Positions 14,681 to 34,484 are shown, counted from the first letter of the stretch. The stretch is 64,000 nt of DNA from Neocallimastix lanati (nom. inval.) (GCA_016946835.1 JACVTC010000058.1:752001-816000), one strand, 5' to 3'. A program made the numbers and translations. The notes: generated by a model not told the origin, from the sequence alone.

Positions 14681-16664
14681 AATAAATAATTAATTAATAA
14701 ATAATAAATAATAAATGAATAAATAATAAATAAATAATAAATAATTGAATAATAAATAGTTAAATAATGAATAAGTAAAAAAAATAAAATAATTTTTTAA
14801 ATATATATTTATAATATGAAATCAAATAGCAAAGAAATAGTATTGAAAAAATAATTGAATAATACGTAATTTAATTTTATAATGTCTTATAGAATAACAT
14901 TATATTAAATATTATAATATAATATTATAAAATTTATTTATTTATTTATTTATTTTAAAAAATATCATTATAATATGTTAATATTAAATATAACTTTTTT
15001 TTTTTTTTTTTAAATTTAAATAATGAATATAACATATAAAACTATTCAGTAAGATTTGCATAACAAACCATCATTTTTATATATTGCTTTAATATTATAT
15101 AATGTATTCAATAATATTTTTCTGAATTAAAATTTTTTGTTATTACTATTAATAGTATTAGAATTTTTGTGATTATTATAGATATCAATATATATATTAT
15201 TTTAACTAATGCCATATTAAAATTTCTTTTCAATCTTCCTACTTTTTAATGTAAAGAATGGAGAATATAAATTAATGACATCTATTAAATTATAAAAATA
15301 AGGTCATAATGTAAATAATTCATTATAAATTGACAAATTATGGAAGTATAAATTTTTATTTTTGTAAAAATAAAGAATATAACAGTAAAAAAAAAAAAAT
15401 AATAAATAAAAAATAAAGTAGGCTTATTATGAAAGGATAACACTTTTTTGTATTTCATATATTTTATATATTTTTTTTTAATTTAGAATGTTAAATTTAT
15501 TTATTATTTATTATATAATTATTTTTAATTATTTTTAATTAGAAGTTCTGATATTATATTAATAAGGTATTTAAAATTTAAATACACTAATATATTATAT
15601 TAGATACGAATATATAATAACTTAGATTTAAAAATCTGCAAAAGTAAATTGATGATAATTTTATAAAATTTTAAGTTTTAAAAATTCAAACTAATATATG
15701 TACAATCTAATGTAATATATAAATTCAATTAAATTGTTTATATTAGAGCTAATGATTTGAAGGAAAAAATTTTTTTTAAATTAAAATTTAATAAAAATAA
15801 AATGAAAAAAAAATTTTTTTTTTTTTTTTGATTTATTATTTTATTTTATTCATTTTAAAATTATTCATTTTAGTTTATTAAAAGTAGTTTTACAAAACAA
15901 AATCATAAAAATATTTTTCCTAGTAAACTCATAAAAGAAATACACAGAAAAAAAATAATTTCAATTTGTATAGCTAGCATTTGATTTAGAAACAATATAA
16001 AGTAAAAAATTTGATAATAGAGAACAAAATATAGGCAATTCATTTATCAAAAATTAATAGAATAATAAGTTTTCAATAAATAAAATTTATACATTTGTTT
16101 TCACATAATAATATTTTTTTTTAATTATTAAATTTATATTTTAAAAAAAATAAAAGCTATTATTTTAAAATATCGCAATATAAATATCAAAATACTATAT
16201 AAAAGAAAATTTTGTCATACATATATAAAACTTTGATATTTTTATTATTTATTTATTTTTATTATTTAAAAATTTTAAAATAATTTTTTTTTTTTTCTTA
16301 TAAAAAAGATTAATAATATAAGTTAAGGTAGATATTTTAATTATGTGTTTCTTAGATACATATTATTTTATATTTAATATTTTTATATAAAAGAATAGAT
16401 AAAATCTTTTTTTTTTTTTTTTATTTATGGAAATTAATAGAAAATAATAAATATTTATTTTGTTAACTTTTTAATGAAAGATATCAAAATATTCTCTATG
16501 TTTTATTTATTTATTTACTAATTTATTTTTTATAATATATCCTTCGTATAAAATATTAATATTAAATGTAATGAAAGAATAGTATAGCATATAATATTAA
16601 TAATCTATATTTATTTTATATCAAACGAAGATATTTTATTTAGTTATTATATATTATTTTATAA

Positions 16665-16712
<48 letters not shown>

Positions 16713-16860
16713 TTATTAAAAATTTTCATAAATAAATAAATTAATATATTCTATTTATTTTGTTTTTGTCATTTTAATAATTAATAATAATAGATAAATT
16801 TATATTTAATAAAATCATATTGAAGAATATTCTATTGAATAAATCAAAAATTTTAAAATA

Positions 16861-18133
<1,273 letters not shown>

Positions 18134-18437
18134 AATATATATATATAAATATATATAATATTTAAGATGTAGTGAAACAAGAAAAAAATTCAAAAAAAAT
18201 TTTTTTTCTTTTTTTATTTTTTTTTTTTATCAAATATTCATCAAACTAAATTAAATCAATAATAATTATAATTATTACACATTTATTTTATCTGATTTAT
18301 ACTATTATAATATATATTTATATACTAGATATAAATTAATTTATGAATATGAAAAAGAGAAGAAAAAAAAAATTTTTTTTATTTATAAATAGCTAAGTAT
18401 AATTTCATTTTAAATTAATAGAAGAAAAGCATTCTTT

Positions 18438-18470
<33 letters not shown>

Positions 18471-18551
18471 AAAAGTAATTTTTATATTATTTTTTATTAG
18501 TAGTAATTTCTTTGTACATAAGTAAATATCAAGTTTAATTTCAACAAATAC

Positions 18552-18583
<32 letters not shown>

Positions 18584-19305
18584 GAAAGTAAAAAAAAATA
18601 TATATATATATATATTATATTATTTTTCTTAATCATACTTACTCTATAGTATCTACTAACAGTTTATAGTATTTATATCTAAAATATTTTTTATAAAGAA
18701 GAAAAAAAAATTAATTTTCTATAATGTATTGTTATATATATATATATATTATTATTATTATTATTATTATTTTTATCTTAAATCTTTTTTTTTTTTTTTA
18801 AAAAAAAAGAATAATAATAATCATTTGAAGATTTAGGGATATATAGAAGGAAGAAAAAAAAAAAAAAAAAAAAAAAAGAAAAAGAAAAAAAAAAATTCTT
18901 TTTTATCTATATTTTTTTTATATTTTATTTTATATTAATAATTATTTATATAATTGTAATATCCTATTATTAAATAACATAAAAATAAAATCATAAGAAT
19001 TTATGAAAATAATATTAAATATAATAGTATATATAGTTTAAATTATGAAAATTTAAAATGACAAATATATATTTATTTAATAAAAGAGTAAAAAAAAAAA
19101 AAAATAATAAAAAAAAAAAATAAAAAAATTTTTTTTTTATTTTTAATACATAAAAATTAAATTTTTGTCTTATTTTTAGATATATTATTATATATTAGCA
19201 ACTACACATTTAAAATCGATACTTTTTTTTTTTTTATTTTTTTTTTTTTTTTTATTATTTAATTATTTTGTTTTTATTTTAATATATATAAAATATAGGA
19301 ATTTA

Positions 19306-19341
<36 letters not shown>

Positions 19342-19666
19342 TTTTTTATTTTATTTTACTTTATTTTTTTTTTATTTTTTTTTTTTTTTTTTTTAATTAC
19401 ATGCTATAATAAAAATAATATATAAAAATAAGAAATAAAAATATATATATATATATATTTACAACATATATATGCTTTATTTATTTATTTATTCGTTATA
19501 TTTAATTAATTTATAATAAATAATATAAAATGGATAAGTTATGATGATAATTAATCTAATAATTTAAAAATATTATATTATTCAATGTATAAATGTAATT
19601 TTTTTTTTTTTTTTTTAATATATATATATATAAATATTATATATAAATATTATGTTTGATTCGTTA

Positions 19667-19700
<34 letters not shown>

Positions 19701-19840
19701 AAATAAATATTTAAAAAAATAAAATAAAAAAAATTTTTTTTTTATCGCTTTAAAACATCTTCTTTTCTTTTCTTTTTCATTTATTCATTTAAATACTGTT
19801 TTAACATTGGTTTGTTTTGTTTTTTTTTTCTGTTTCTGTT

Positions 19841-19877
<37 letters not shown>

Positions 19878-19938
19878 TTTTGCTTGGTTTTATTTTTTTT
19901 TTTATTTTTTTATTTATTTTTTTTTTTACTTCATTTAA
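18134..19938. other. AT-rich spacer between convergent genes
   Basis: Dense A and T homopolymers, with pyrimidine-rich T/C tracts near 19745-19870 just beyond the stop of the minus-strand gene. No coding or RNA feature is supported. Confidence 0.6.
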
Positions 19939-22148
19939 TTATTCTGTTTGACTTTTAAAATTACTTTGAATGGAGTACAAAACGTATAATGCAATAACCA
20001 TGAGGATAGTAGCCAAAATCCATTTTATACTTCCATTGGATGGAGGACGATAGGATTTATTCTTTAATTTAATAATTTTTTCTTCAAATACTGATCTTTC
20101 AGAATAATTAACATAGGAAGAATTAAATGTATTAGCTAATGAAGAACAATAGGTATTCTTACCATATTGATTCTTTTCTAATTCTTTTTCTTTTATTTCT
20201 AATATATTATCATAGACAAGATTATTATTTAAGGTAGTCATATATTTATTTTGAGATAAATCTTGTAATAATTTAGCATGTGATTCTCTATTTTCAATTA
20301 TACTATCATCCATTGGAATAGACAAATCTAAAAGGTGTTGATTATCATCATCATAATCAAAGGAATAGTAAGGTTCATTATTATAATATAAGGAGTTTGA
20401 AAAATGAATACTATCTTCTACATATTTTGGATCTGGATTTTCTTCAATATATTGCTTTAAAGCTTGATCCATTTCTTTTTGATGTTTAACCATACCATTA
20501 AATGCATACTTTTCGATACTTTCTGTTATCATATATATATATAATGATAATTAAAAAAAAAAAAAAAAAGTTAGAAAATAGAATTCATATTAACAACAAT
20601 AACATTAAATAAATAAATATGAAGTCAATTTTAGAAATATTTAAATTATTTTTAAATATATATATTTAAAATTTTAAAAATATTAAAATTTTTACTTTTA
20701 ATAATACAGCTCTTAGTCCAACGAATAAAACTATAAATTTCAAAGTTAGTTTCATGAGTTATTTCATCTTCATAGAGATATTGAATAATTATGGTATTAA
20801 AAGATGTACCATATGGAACATCTGGAGTAGAAGATGTGCTTTCAATAACAATTCTTTTTTTTTATTTTTATTTTATTTTATTTTAAAATAATATATTTAA
20901 AGGTTATATATATATATTATATTATATTATATTATATATATATATAAAATAATTAATTAATTAAAATCAAATATTACTATATAGAGATATAAAAGATAAA
21001 AAAAAAAATGTTTTATTTTATTTTTTTTTTTTTTTCTGTAAAAATATTATAATTTAAAGTTCTACTATATATATAATTTTTATTCATACTGTGTTGGTTC
21101 AAATATTAGAATTTCTTCATCAGCTGAAGTTCTAGTATGTTTTGGTCCAATAGGCGAATCAATATCCATAATATAACTAATATTTCTTATCCACCCTTTC
21201 TGAATTGGATCTGGATGATAACAGTCAGTATGGTGACTTTTATCTGGTGATTCCCAATCAGAGCAATCAAAATCTACCATTATAATTTAGAATTTTTTTA
21301 ATTCAAAATTTTTTAATTTATTTATATTGATTGTTATAAGTAACATATTTTTATTTGTTTATTTATTTATTTATTATCCTTATTATAATTAATATTTATT
21401 AATATTTGTTTATTTTTTATTATTCTTTTATATAATTATATAAAAAGTTATTTTTTAATAACAAAATATATATTTATATATTATCTTTTTTTTTTTTTTT
21501 TTTTTTTTTTATACCTGTTTTTCCTTTTAAAGTATATTCTTCCAAAAAAGTTTCTCTTTCTTCTATTGGTAATCTTCCATCATCATAAATAATTCTCCAC
21601 ATTCTTTTTAAAGGTTGATTATATGTACCTTTAAATACAGTTTTAAATTCTTTTGGAGGAACATACTAATTATTGAGAATAGTTTTTATATATAATATAT
21701 TTTATAAATCAAAAAGTTTAAATTCTATTTTATTTTTTTATCTATATTTTTTATTTATTTAAAATATATTTTTATTTTTATTAAAATAAACTAAACAAGC
21801 TTAATTTTATAATACCTTGTCTCCATTATCTTTATCGTCCTTTTCCTTTTTTTTTAAGGGACTGATGTTAATACTAATATTATTGTCTTAATATTTATAA
21901 TGTTATATATTAGTACCAGGTATTATTAAACAAAAAAAAAATATTATTTATTAATATATATATATATATATTTACCTGATAACATTTTTATATTGTTTTC
22001 TTTTATATTAATTTGAGAATTGCTATTCAATATTTTACTTTCTTTTTCTTTTTTTTTTTTTTTTTAAATTATATTTGAAAATTTTAAAAAGGGTTTTTAG
22101 TATTGTCTTAAATATTGCTATATAAAAAACACGCTAATTTATAAATAT

Positions 22149-22187
<39 letters not shown>

Positions 22188-23050
22188 TTGTCTTTGTAAA
22201 TTCTTTTTTATTTTTATTATATATGTATATGACTTTTTTGTTACTATTGTAACAATGTAATATTTATGAATTATTATTGTTTAACTAATATTATTCTTCA
22301 AAAATATTATTATTAATTTCTTCTTTTTTTATTAAAGTTATTTTATTTTATTTTATTTAAATTATATTATTTATTAATGAATTTATTTTATTTATTTTTT
22401 TTTTACCTTTTATTTAAATCTTTATTGATTTTGATTAAATTATTTTTTTAAATTCTTTGAATTTTCAATTAAAAGATTTCACCTCTCTATATATATTATG
22501 TTAGTTTTATTGTATATATTTAAAATTAATTTTTTTTTTTTTTTTTAATTAAATATTATCATAAAGAAAAAAATTTTTTTTTATATATTAATGTTTATTA
22601 AATTAGTTTTTTTTTTTTTTTTTTTTTTTAAACTTTAAAAATATTAATAATTAAAATCTTTTTTTTTAAAAAAAAAACATATATTAAATTTAATTAAAAA
22701 ATTGTTATATTAAATAATATATATGTATGTAATATTATAATATATTATATATATCTTTATATTTATATATATATATTTATTTCTATAGAATTATTTTTTA
22801 TTACAATTTACATAAAAAATATTTTTATACATGTATTATACATATGTAAATATTAACCTTTATTTTTTATATCAATTATTATTATTAATAATTTTGGTTT
22901 TTGTCTTTGTTCAATAAAGATAGAAATAATTTTTTTTTTAAAAAAAAAGTTTTTATTATTATTATAATTCTTTATAATTGGTAAAAAGTTAACACCTTTT
23001 GTGTTGGTGTTAAAATTTTTTTTATTTAATATATTATTATTATAATTATA

Positions 23051-23097
<47 letters not shown>

Positions 23098-23294
23098 GAT
23101 AATGATAATGATTATGATGTTGATGTTGATGTTGTTCGTTAATAATGCTATTTATATTGTTATTTTTGATATTTTCTAAATAATTTAACTTTGATTTTGA
23201 GTTAATTTTTTTTTTTTTTATTTTATTTAAGTGCTGTTTAAAATTTTCAATTATTTTACTTCTCTTTGAGAATGTACTATTATCATTAGTATTA
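19939..23294 (-). CDS. VASt-domain tail-anchored protein (Lam/GRAMD1-like sterol transfer), N-terminus unresolved
   Basis: Probable sterol-transfer protein of membrane contact sites. Exons that join in phase: 22858-23294, 21976-22041, 21816-21886, 21515-21665, 21090-21273, 20696-20853, 19939-20522 (549 residues from the first codon kept). The VASt (StART-like) fold is recognised from VFKGTYNQPLKRMWRIIYDD, GWIRNISYIMDIDSPIGPKH, IVIESTSSTPDVPYGTSF and FIRWTKSCIIK. A single transmembrane segment (WILATILMVIALYVLYSI) sits about 12-30 residues from the end, as expected for an ER anchor. The exon at 22858-23294 has no ATG but stays open for about 146 codons; it encodes a Lys/Asn-rich linker with a Gln/His stretch and poly-Asn. 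The true start is upstream. A GRAM-like segment lies at 23960-24077 in the right orientation, but the sequence between carries stops in the apparent frame, so the gene may be damaged at its 5' end or may use exons I cannot see. Confidence 0.7.
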
Positions 23295-23959
23295 CTAGAA
23301 TTGGATTAATAATGGTTTAATTTATTTATTTATTTTTGTTATATGAGATTGATTGTTATTTTTTATTAAATTATTAATACTCTTATCATATTATAATATT
23401 AGTTGTTTATGAATTAATTTAGAATTTGATAATTCATCTGAAAAAACAGTGATGCTATTATTTTTTATAGTACAGTTTTTATTATTGCTATAATTTTTTA
23501 TGAGATATTTTCCATATTTTGTTAATGATTTCAAAAACATTCTCTATCGCAATAAAATTTGAAAAGAAATATTATATAATTATTAATATATATATATATA
23601 TATAAATATAAATATAAATACCAAATAAGAAAAGTTTATTTTTGAATTTTTGAATATTATATATATAAATTTTTTTTTTTTTTTTTTTTTGAAATATATT
23701 TGTTTATTATTGATTAAAGTTACTTGAAGGTAATTTTTAATATTATTTATTAATTAATTATCCTTCTTTAGTGATATTATTTTATTATATGGAATAATCA
23801 ACTTGATTATTAAATATATTAATATATTTATTTAGTAATATATATATTAAAATTTTATAAAACAAAGAAAAAAATTTTTTTTTTTAATTTAAAAATTTTT
23901 AATTTCTTTTATTAAATTAATAAATATTTGAAATATACTTATTTTTTTTTTTTTTTTTT

Positions 23960-24075
23960 GGATATAGAGGAAATAATTACATTAGTTTTTCCTTTAATAA
24001 TGGAACTTAAGCATAAATAATTTGTGGTAGCAAATAAATAGCCTACTTCTATATAATTCTTATCATGAAATGAAC

Positions 24076-24077
<2 letters not shown>
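23960..24077 (-). pseudogene. GRAM-domain-like exon or remnant, probably 5' part of the VASt gene
   Basis: The minus strand reads CSFHDKNYIEVGYLFATT followed by NYLCLSSIIKGKTNVII, which matches the central strands of GRAM domains (x-G-x-L-F-x-T-x-N-Y-L-C-x-x-S). GRAM followed by VASt and a tail anchor is the standard Lam/GRAMD1 order. Further minus-strand pieces downstream (23480-23640) resemble a GRAM C-terminal helix (ENVFEIINKIWKI) or, in another frame, a 50-codon open stretch beginning MFLKSLTKYGKYL. Both run into stops before a usable donor of the right phase. Whether this is a live exon, an assembly-damaged exon or a decaying one cannot be settled from sequence alone. Confidence 0.45.
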
Positions 24078-24113
<36 letters not shown>

Positions 24114-24240
24114 TTACTTTCAATATTTAAATTTTATATTATTTATGTATTTAAATTTTTAATTTTTAATTATTAGTGATACTTTGGTATTATTTTAAAT
24201 ATATATATATATTTAAAAAAATTACCAATGATTAATAAAT

Positions 24241-24273
<33 letters not shown>

Positions 24274-25257
24274 TTTGGATAACTTTTTATATGAAAGTTT
24301 AAAAATATAATTTATAATTTAAGAATATATTTTATATTGATAATATAATAATAATAATAATAATAATAATAACTATAATGAAAGCTTTAACAATAATAAC
24401 ATTTAATGATTAAAATTATTTTTCATTTTATGTTTTTTTTATTTCTAATTTTTTTTTTTTTATTATTTAAACATGATCAAAAAAATTAAAATATAAAAAA
24501 AAAAAAAAAAGAAAAAAAAATCAATTTAATATAAATCATTCTTAGTAATTAGTCATATATAATAGCAAAATTAGACTTTTAACTTTTCATACTATTACAA
24601 ATGAGTATTAAGATAAAATTCATTATAAATAATAATAAAAAATTTTTATTATAACTAATAATTTTTTAAATAGTATTATGATTAATAAATGATATTAATA
24701 ATTATTAATTTTATTAATATATTTTTGAATAATTCTAATTAATTAATATATATTATAATATTTTTATTTAATTTATATAATGATTTGTTATTATAATTTT
24801 TTTATTTTATTTTTTTATTTTTTTAAATCTATTTTATAGTATGTTTTATAAATTTTTATACTATTTTATATTTTATATGTTCAATATATAATAAATATAT
24901 AATTTATAAATAAATATTATTAAATATATAATAATAAAATCTAAAAAAAATTTTTTTTTTTTTTTTTTTTTTTCAATAATAAATTCTATTCATATATTTT
25001 TATGAAGTCTACTTTATAAATTTTTTATTATATAGTTTTTCTATTACATTAATAATATTAAAAGGACTTATTGTATTTAACTTATATATATATATATTAA
25101 TTTTTTCTTTATATTTTTATTTTTAATAATAACTAAAAATTATAATACTTTATTTCTTTATTTCTTAATTTAATAATAAAATAAAAAAAAAAAAAGAAAA
25201 TATACATATATATATATATATTTTCTTATTTAATAATTCAAAATTTTTTAATTTTTT

Positions 25258-25294
<37 letters not shown>

Positions 25295-25311
25295 TTTTAT
25301 TTTTACTAATT
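24078..25311. other. AT-rich spacer
   Basis: AAT microsatellites near 24079-24112 and 24347-24370, with long T runs. It may hide the first exon of the GRAM-VASt gene, but none could be placed. Nothing else is supported. Confidence 0.5.
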
Positions 25312-27998
25312 TTATATTGCACAAATCATGAGGAAGAAGCATATCAAAAAGATACCTATAGCAATAATAATAATTACTATATTGGTGGGCACCCACACCT
25401 TGATCAAAATAAATGCAAATATGAGATATGCTAGTAATAGCCATTTTAGACTTTTATTAATTTTACCTAATACCCTGGCTTCACTTTGTAATTGATGATC
25501 TAATACATAGTTGAAGTTGAGAAGGGCTGGATGTTGTTCACCATCCAACATTACTATATTATCCGTAAGTGATGGAAGAGTGAAGAGAACAGCATCATCT
25601 GGTTCTAATGCATTATTTTTAAAATAGGCTCTCACTGAAGACTTCATTAAAAAGTCATCATCTGTAGCATAGAATGGTGCCTCAAAAATGATTTCTTTAA
25701 GTTCACTGAGAATATCCTCTTTATCATTCTTAAGCTTATCAGTTTCTTTGGAATTTTCCTTTTCTTCATCTTCTTTAATGGTGATACATGTGGAATTATT
25801 ATTATTATTATTATCTTTTTCGGCATTCTTCGTTTCATCTGTTGAAGTAGACGCTCCATCATTGGATGTTTTATTATTAAATTTTTTAGAGAATAATGAA
25901 TCAATCTTAATTGCTGTGGTGGCACTGAGAGGTGAGGTGGAATGAACTTTAATCCAGTCATAAACATTAAGTTGACTTTCTCTATCATTAAGATAGGATG
26001 TAGTATGAATTTGTAAAAGATTTTTAGAATAGGCTGGGTAGGGACATGAGGAAATGGCTGACTTTGGTGAAGTGATTTTATCTGATGTCATGGCTACATT
26101 TCCTAAATCAATTATATATTGATTATATTGGTCATGATCAGTTTTAATGGAAGGGTCGTGAGTTCCAGATGAACTTTCATCTGTATTATTTTTTGGTATA
26201 TTCGTTGCTGTTTCTGTAGGAGAAATTACTTTATTTTCCTTATTTTCATTTAAAGCTTCTGAGGTATTATCATTATTTTTATTATTACTATCTGATAGAA
26301 GAGCAACAGATGAACCATAATTATCATTAAGAGTAGTCATTTGCCCTTGTTCCTTATTTTTACCATTTTCTTGATCTTTATCTTTTTTTTTTCCCATAGA
26401 ACTTTTTATTCTAGAAAGAAAAGTAGATCGTTGTTGATTTTCAGTAAGAGCACTTTGGAATAAATCATCCTTATTAAATTCATCATTACTAATAGTTGCT
26501 GATTGAATAATTGGATCTGGCTCAAAACCTTCGGGTTTCATAATTAATCTGAGATTATTACGAGTCATTAATTCTGGATATGCTTGAAGTGGTGCCATTC
26601 CAGTTCTAACGAGTAAACGTTGAATACTTCTAGGTGCTCTATTTGAAATATTAGAAACAATTTTTACTGGGGATGATTTTGAACGAAGATGATGATTATT
26701 TTCTTCATTTACATTACTATTTGGATTTGTATGTTCATTATTATCTTTATTATTATTATCTATATTATTATTATTTTTATTATTATTAGTATTAGTATTA
26801 TTAGTATTATTATTATCATCACTTTCTTCATTGATTGGAGTTATAAACAATGGGCTCAATGGTATCTTCTCAGGTTGTTTTAAATCTTCTAATTTTAACT
26901 TAGATTTAATATTTTCAATAACTTTTTTCGCCTCTTCATATTTTACAACATAGTAATATACATCACCCACAATTGTCATATTATTTAATGGCTATATATA
27001 TTTTGAAGAAGAAAAGTTTTGAAGTAATAATATTTATATGTATTATAATTAGAAATTATAATTATATGTCATAAAAAAAAAAAAAAAGAAAAAAAAAAAG
27101 TTATAAAAATTTAATATTTTTATTTTACAAAATATTAAAAAAAAATATCAATAAATATCATAAAAAAAAGAAAAAAAAAAAAAAGAGGAAATAAAAATAA
27201 AATAAAAATATATTTATGAATATATAATAATAATACTTAGAAAAAAATCTATTAATTAATTACATTTTTTGCTCTCATTCTATGGAGAAGAGATTGTTCC
27301 GGTTGAGTTCTAAAAATAACTTTATTAATATGATGAGCTGCATAATATGAATAATAAAATTTTTCCTCATCATTTGGATCTGCTGTTTTTACTCTTGATA
27401 TAATAAAATCTTTTTTATTTTTAACATATAACATAATAAGAGAAATAAATGATTCCAAAGTAAATGGATCTAATTTTTATTTTATTTTATTATATTATTT
27501 TATTAATATTGTTTAATTATATGAATGATTTATATTTTTATTATAAATTATATTTTTTTTTTCAGAAAAAAAATTTTTTTTTAGTAATTAAAAAGAATAT
27601 ATGAGAAGCAGAAAATATTAAAATAAATATTTGTTTTTATATAATATATATGTATATATAATAAAATGAATAAAAATTGTAAATGATGGTTATTTATATA
27701 TCCATAATTCATTTAATATAATAAAATGAAATTATATATATATATTTATATTATTAATATTATTACCTTCATCATTCGCATCAATAATATCTAATATTTC
27801 TGATTTCGGTTTATTATTAATTTTATCATCCCAAACATCATTTTCATTATTTTTATCTTCTTTAGTTTCCGGTTGACCAAAAAGTTTTATAAATGTTGGA
27901 ACATTGGGTAATGGCGATAATGCTGATTGGGGTGTATTAATATTGACACTCACAGCAACTTGTGAGGTATCAATATGTGGTTTCGAGTTATCCGTCAT
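25312..27998 (-). CDS. Conserved membrane protein of unknown function, two C-terminal TM segments
   Basis: I do not recognise the family. Exons 27767-27998, 27264-27469 and 25312-26991 join in phase (1, then 0) to 705 residues. Residues about 77-175 are ordered and look conserved (DPFTLESFISLIMLYVKN, FYYSYYAAHHINKVIFRTQP, NPLNNMTIVGDVYYYVVKY). A second conserved-looking block follows (RAPRSIQRLLVRTGMAPLQA then NNLRLIMKPEGFEPDP). The middle is Asn/Ser/Thr/Lys-rich and probably disordered. A block near the end (FNYVLDHQLQSEARVLGKIN) leads into two hydrophobic segments (WLLLAYLIFAFILIKVW and IVIIIIAIGIFLICFFLMI) that finish the protein, so it is likely hairpin- or tail-anchored with the bulk in the cytosol. 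The start at 27998 gives a plausible disordered N-terminus. Confidence 0.75.
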
Positions 27999-28400
27999 CG
28001 AATTATAATTTATTATATTATTGATTAAATTATTTTAATATTAATCAATTACTAAAAAAAAATATTAAAATTGTTTCTCTTTTTCAAATTATTATTTAAT
28101 TTAAATTTCCCCTTCTATCAATATCTAATCTCTATGAAAAAATTTATTATAAATAAAAAATAAAATAAAATAAAATAAAAATTAAAAAAAAAAAAAAAAA
28201 ATTAAAAATGCAATAAGAAAAAAATAGCTAAATAAAAATATAATCAATTACATAAATCAATTATATAAATTAATTATATAAATTAATTATAATTTAACCT
28301 TTAATATCAAAATTCTAATAAATGATAATTTTATCGAAAAAAAAAAAAAAATTTAAAAAATAAATTAATTAATAAATTAATAAATAAAATAAAATAAAAT

Positions 28401-28461
<61 letters not shown>

Positions 28462-29407
28462 TATAGTAATAATAATATAATATTATAATTAGTTTTAAAA
28501 TTACAAAAAAATTAAAACACACCTTTTTATTATTATTATTATTATTATTGTTGTTGTTGTAGTTATTATTATTATTTAATTTTTGAATTAACTATTAAAT
28601 TATTAATTATAATTAACGCTTTTCGATTTAAATATAAATTTAATTTAAATGAAACTTTCATGATTTAATTTTCTATGATATGTGATAATTAACATTTATA
28701 AAAAATACTTTTTTTTTATAAATAAAATTACAATTAATATATTTAAATTTAATAATCTTATTATAATAATAATTATTTTTTTTTTTTTTTTTTTGTCAAT
28801 TTTTTTTCAATTTAAATTATTTATTAGTTAATAATTTTTAAAAGATATAAAAAATATTATAAAAATATTATATAAATTATATAATTTCAATAAACATTAT
28901 ATTCAATTTAATATATTGATATAAATTGGTTATAATTATTAAATATTTTAAATATTAAAAATCAATATATATCTAGCCGGAAGACAAATAAAAAAGTATT
29001 ACTATTTGAAATAAAATTTTGTTTATCCAGAAAATTTAAATTATTCCTAATAGAAAATATTTGATAATTTTTAATAATTTAAGAAAAAAATTAAACTTTA
29101 ATTTTAATAATTAATAATTAAATTATAAATTTAAAATTGTAAATTTATTTTATTTTTTATTTTAAAATAAAAGTCATAATAAAAACTATAAACTAATGAT
29201 TTATAAAACATATCAAACATTATTAATTGAGCAAATAATAAATAAATAAATAGATAGATAAATAGATAGATAAATAAATCATTAATAAATATAATAATAA
29301 ATAATTAATAATAAATAATAAATATTGTAATAATGTATATTATAAATTCTAATATGGATGAAATAATTTTTAAAAAAAAAAAAAACTAATATTTAATGTT
29401 TATTAAT

Positions 29408-29438
<31 letters not shown>

Positions 29439-30001
29439 ATATTATTTTTATATACTGACTTAATTTTTTTTTATTTTAAAAATATTCTATATTTATTATA
29501 TTATTCATATTATTCTTATTCATTATCATGTTAATAAAATGTTAGGGATAAATAAATATAATAAATATAAAAAAAATGAATTTAATTAAATTTTATTATT
29601 ATTAGTAGTAGTATTATAATTATAATTACAATTATAATTATTAATTATTAATATAATTATAATTATTATTATTAGTTTTATTAATACTGTTATAATTATA
29701 ATTATAATTATTATTAATTTTAATCTTTTTTATAAAAAAAAAAAAATAAATATCCTCTAAATTTTTTTTATTTAAAGAAACTTTGAAAATTCATTTAATA
29801 TATAAAGCATTTTATATATTTTTAATAAATAAACATTTTTTAATTTATTAATTTTTCAATATTTTTTCCCCAATATTTTTTAAACTTTTTATTTCTTAGT
29901 CATATATATAAATAAAATAAATATAGATGATATATTTAAATAGTCAAAAAATTTATAAAATATTTAAATATTAAAAATTTTAAAATATTTAAATTATCAA
30001 C

Positions 30002-30047
<46 letters not shown>

Positions 30048-30655
30048 TTTATTTTTATTTCTTTATATAAGTTTAATTTGAAAATTTATTTTTTAAATAT
30101 TTTTTTCTAAAAACAAAATTTTAAAATATAAATAAATAAATAAATAAAATAATAAAATGCTTGAAATATTTTATTTACAAATATACAAATAAATATACAA
30201 ATAAATAAATAAAAATTTTATGATATGTATACCTAATAGTTTAAACCTAAAAAATAATTAATTTTTTAAAATTTTAATATCGGTCAAAATAAATAGTATT
30301 TAAAAATTAATGTTTTGTTATATTTTTTTTTACTAATAATGTTGGCTATTTTAAATTATATTATTTAATATGATATTAATGATAAAAATCAACATAACAA
30401 AATCAAAATAAAATAATATAAAATAAAAAGATAGAATACTATATAGATATAAAATAGAAATAATTTTTGATATATTACTATTTTGTTTTTATTTTTTTTT
30501 ATGAAGGCTTTTGAATATGTTTCATTAAAAAATATATAAAACAGTAATATTAATCTTATTTGTAGAATATTAAAAAATTTTAATTATATTTTTAATATTA
30601 TTAATAATAATTCAATAATAATAACAAAAATAGCAATAATAATAACAATAATAAC

Positions 30656-30713
<58 letters not shown>

Positions 30714-30814
30714 GTAATACAAAAGATAATTAATATTAAACAATATTTAAAAAAAAAGTTAAGAAAAGAATTATTAAAATATAAAATATAAATTTAAGCA
30801 AAAATAAAAAAAGG
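27999..30814. other. AT-rich spacer between divergent genes
   Basis: Contains poly-A of about 50 at 28408-28459, A/T runs and an AAT array at about 30652-30712. The promoters of the two divergent flanking genes should be here, but no element is identifiable. No coding or RNA feature is supported. Confidence 0.6.

Positions 30815-34484
<3,670 letters not shown>

Larger units (their letters stand above)
9493..16860. other. 7.4-kb gene-poor AT-rich spacer
   Basis: No reading frame in either strand has coding character and no tRNA-like GC-rich block is visible. It contains A and T runs, AAAT runs near 13567-13622, a heptamer array (14570-14680) and an inverted repeat (11404-11502). The two flanking genes are divergent, so both promoters probably lie at its ends. 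Confidence 0.6.

Noticed and set aside
9493-16860. tRNA, rRNA or CRISPR-like array in the long spacers
   Set aside because: No cloverleaf-compatible GC-rich blocks and no regularly spaced repeats with unique spacers were seen by eye in this or the 44-52 kb spacer; a covariance-model scan would be needed to exclude RNA genes fully.
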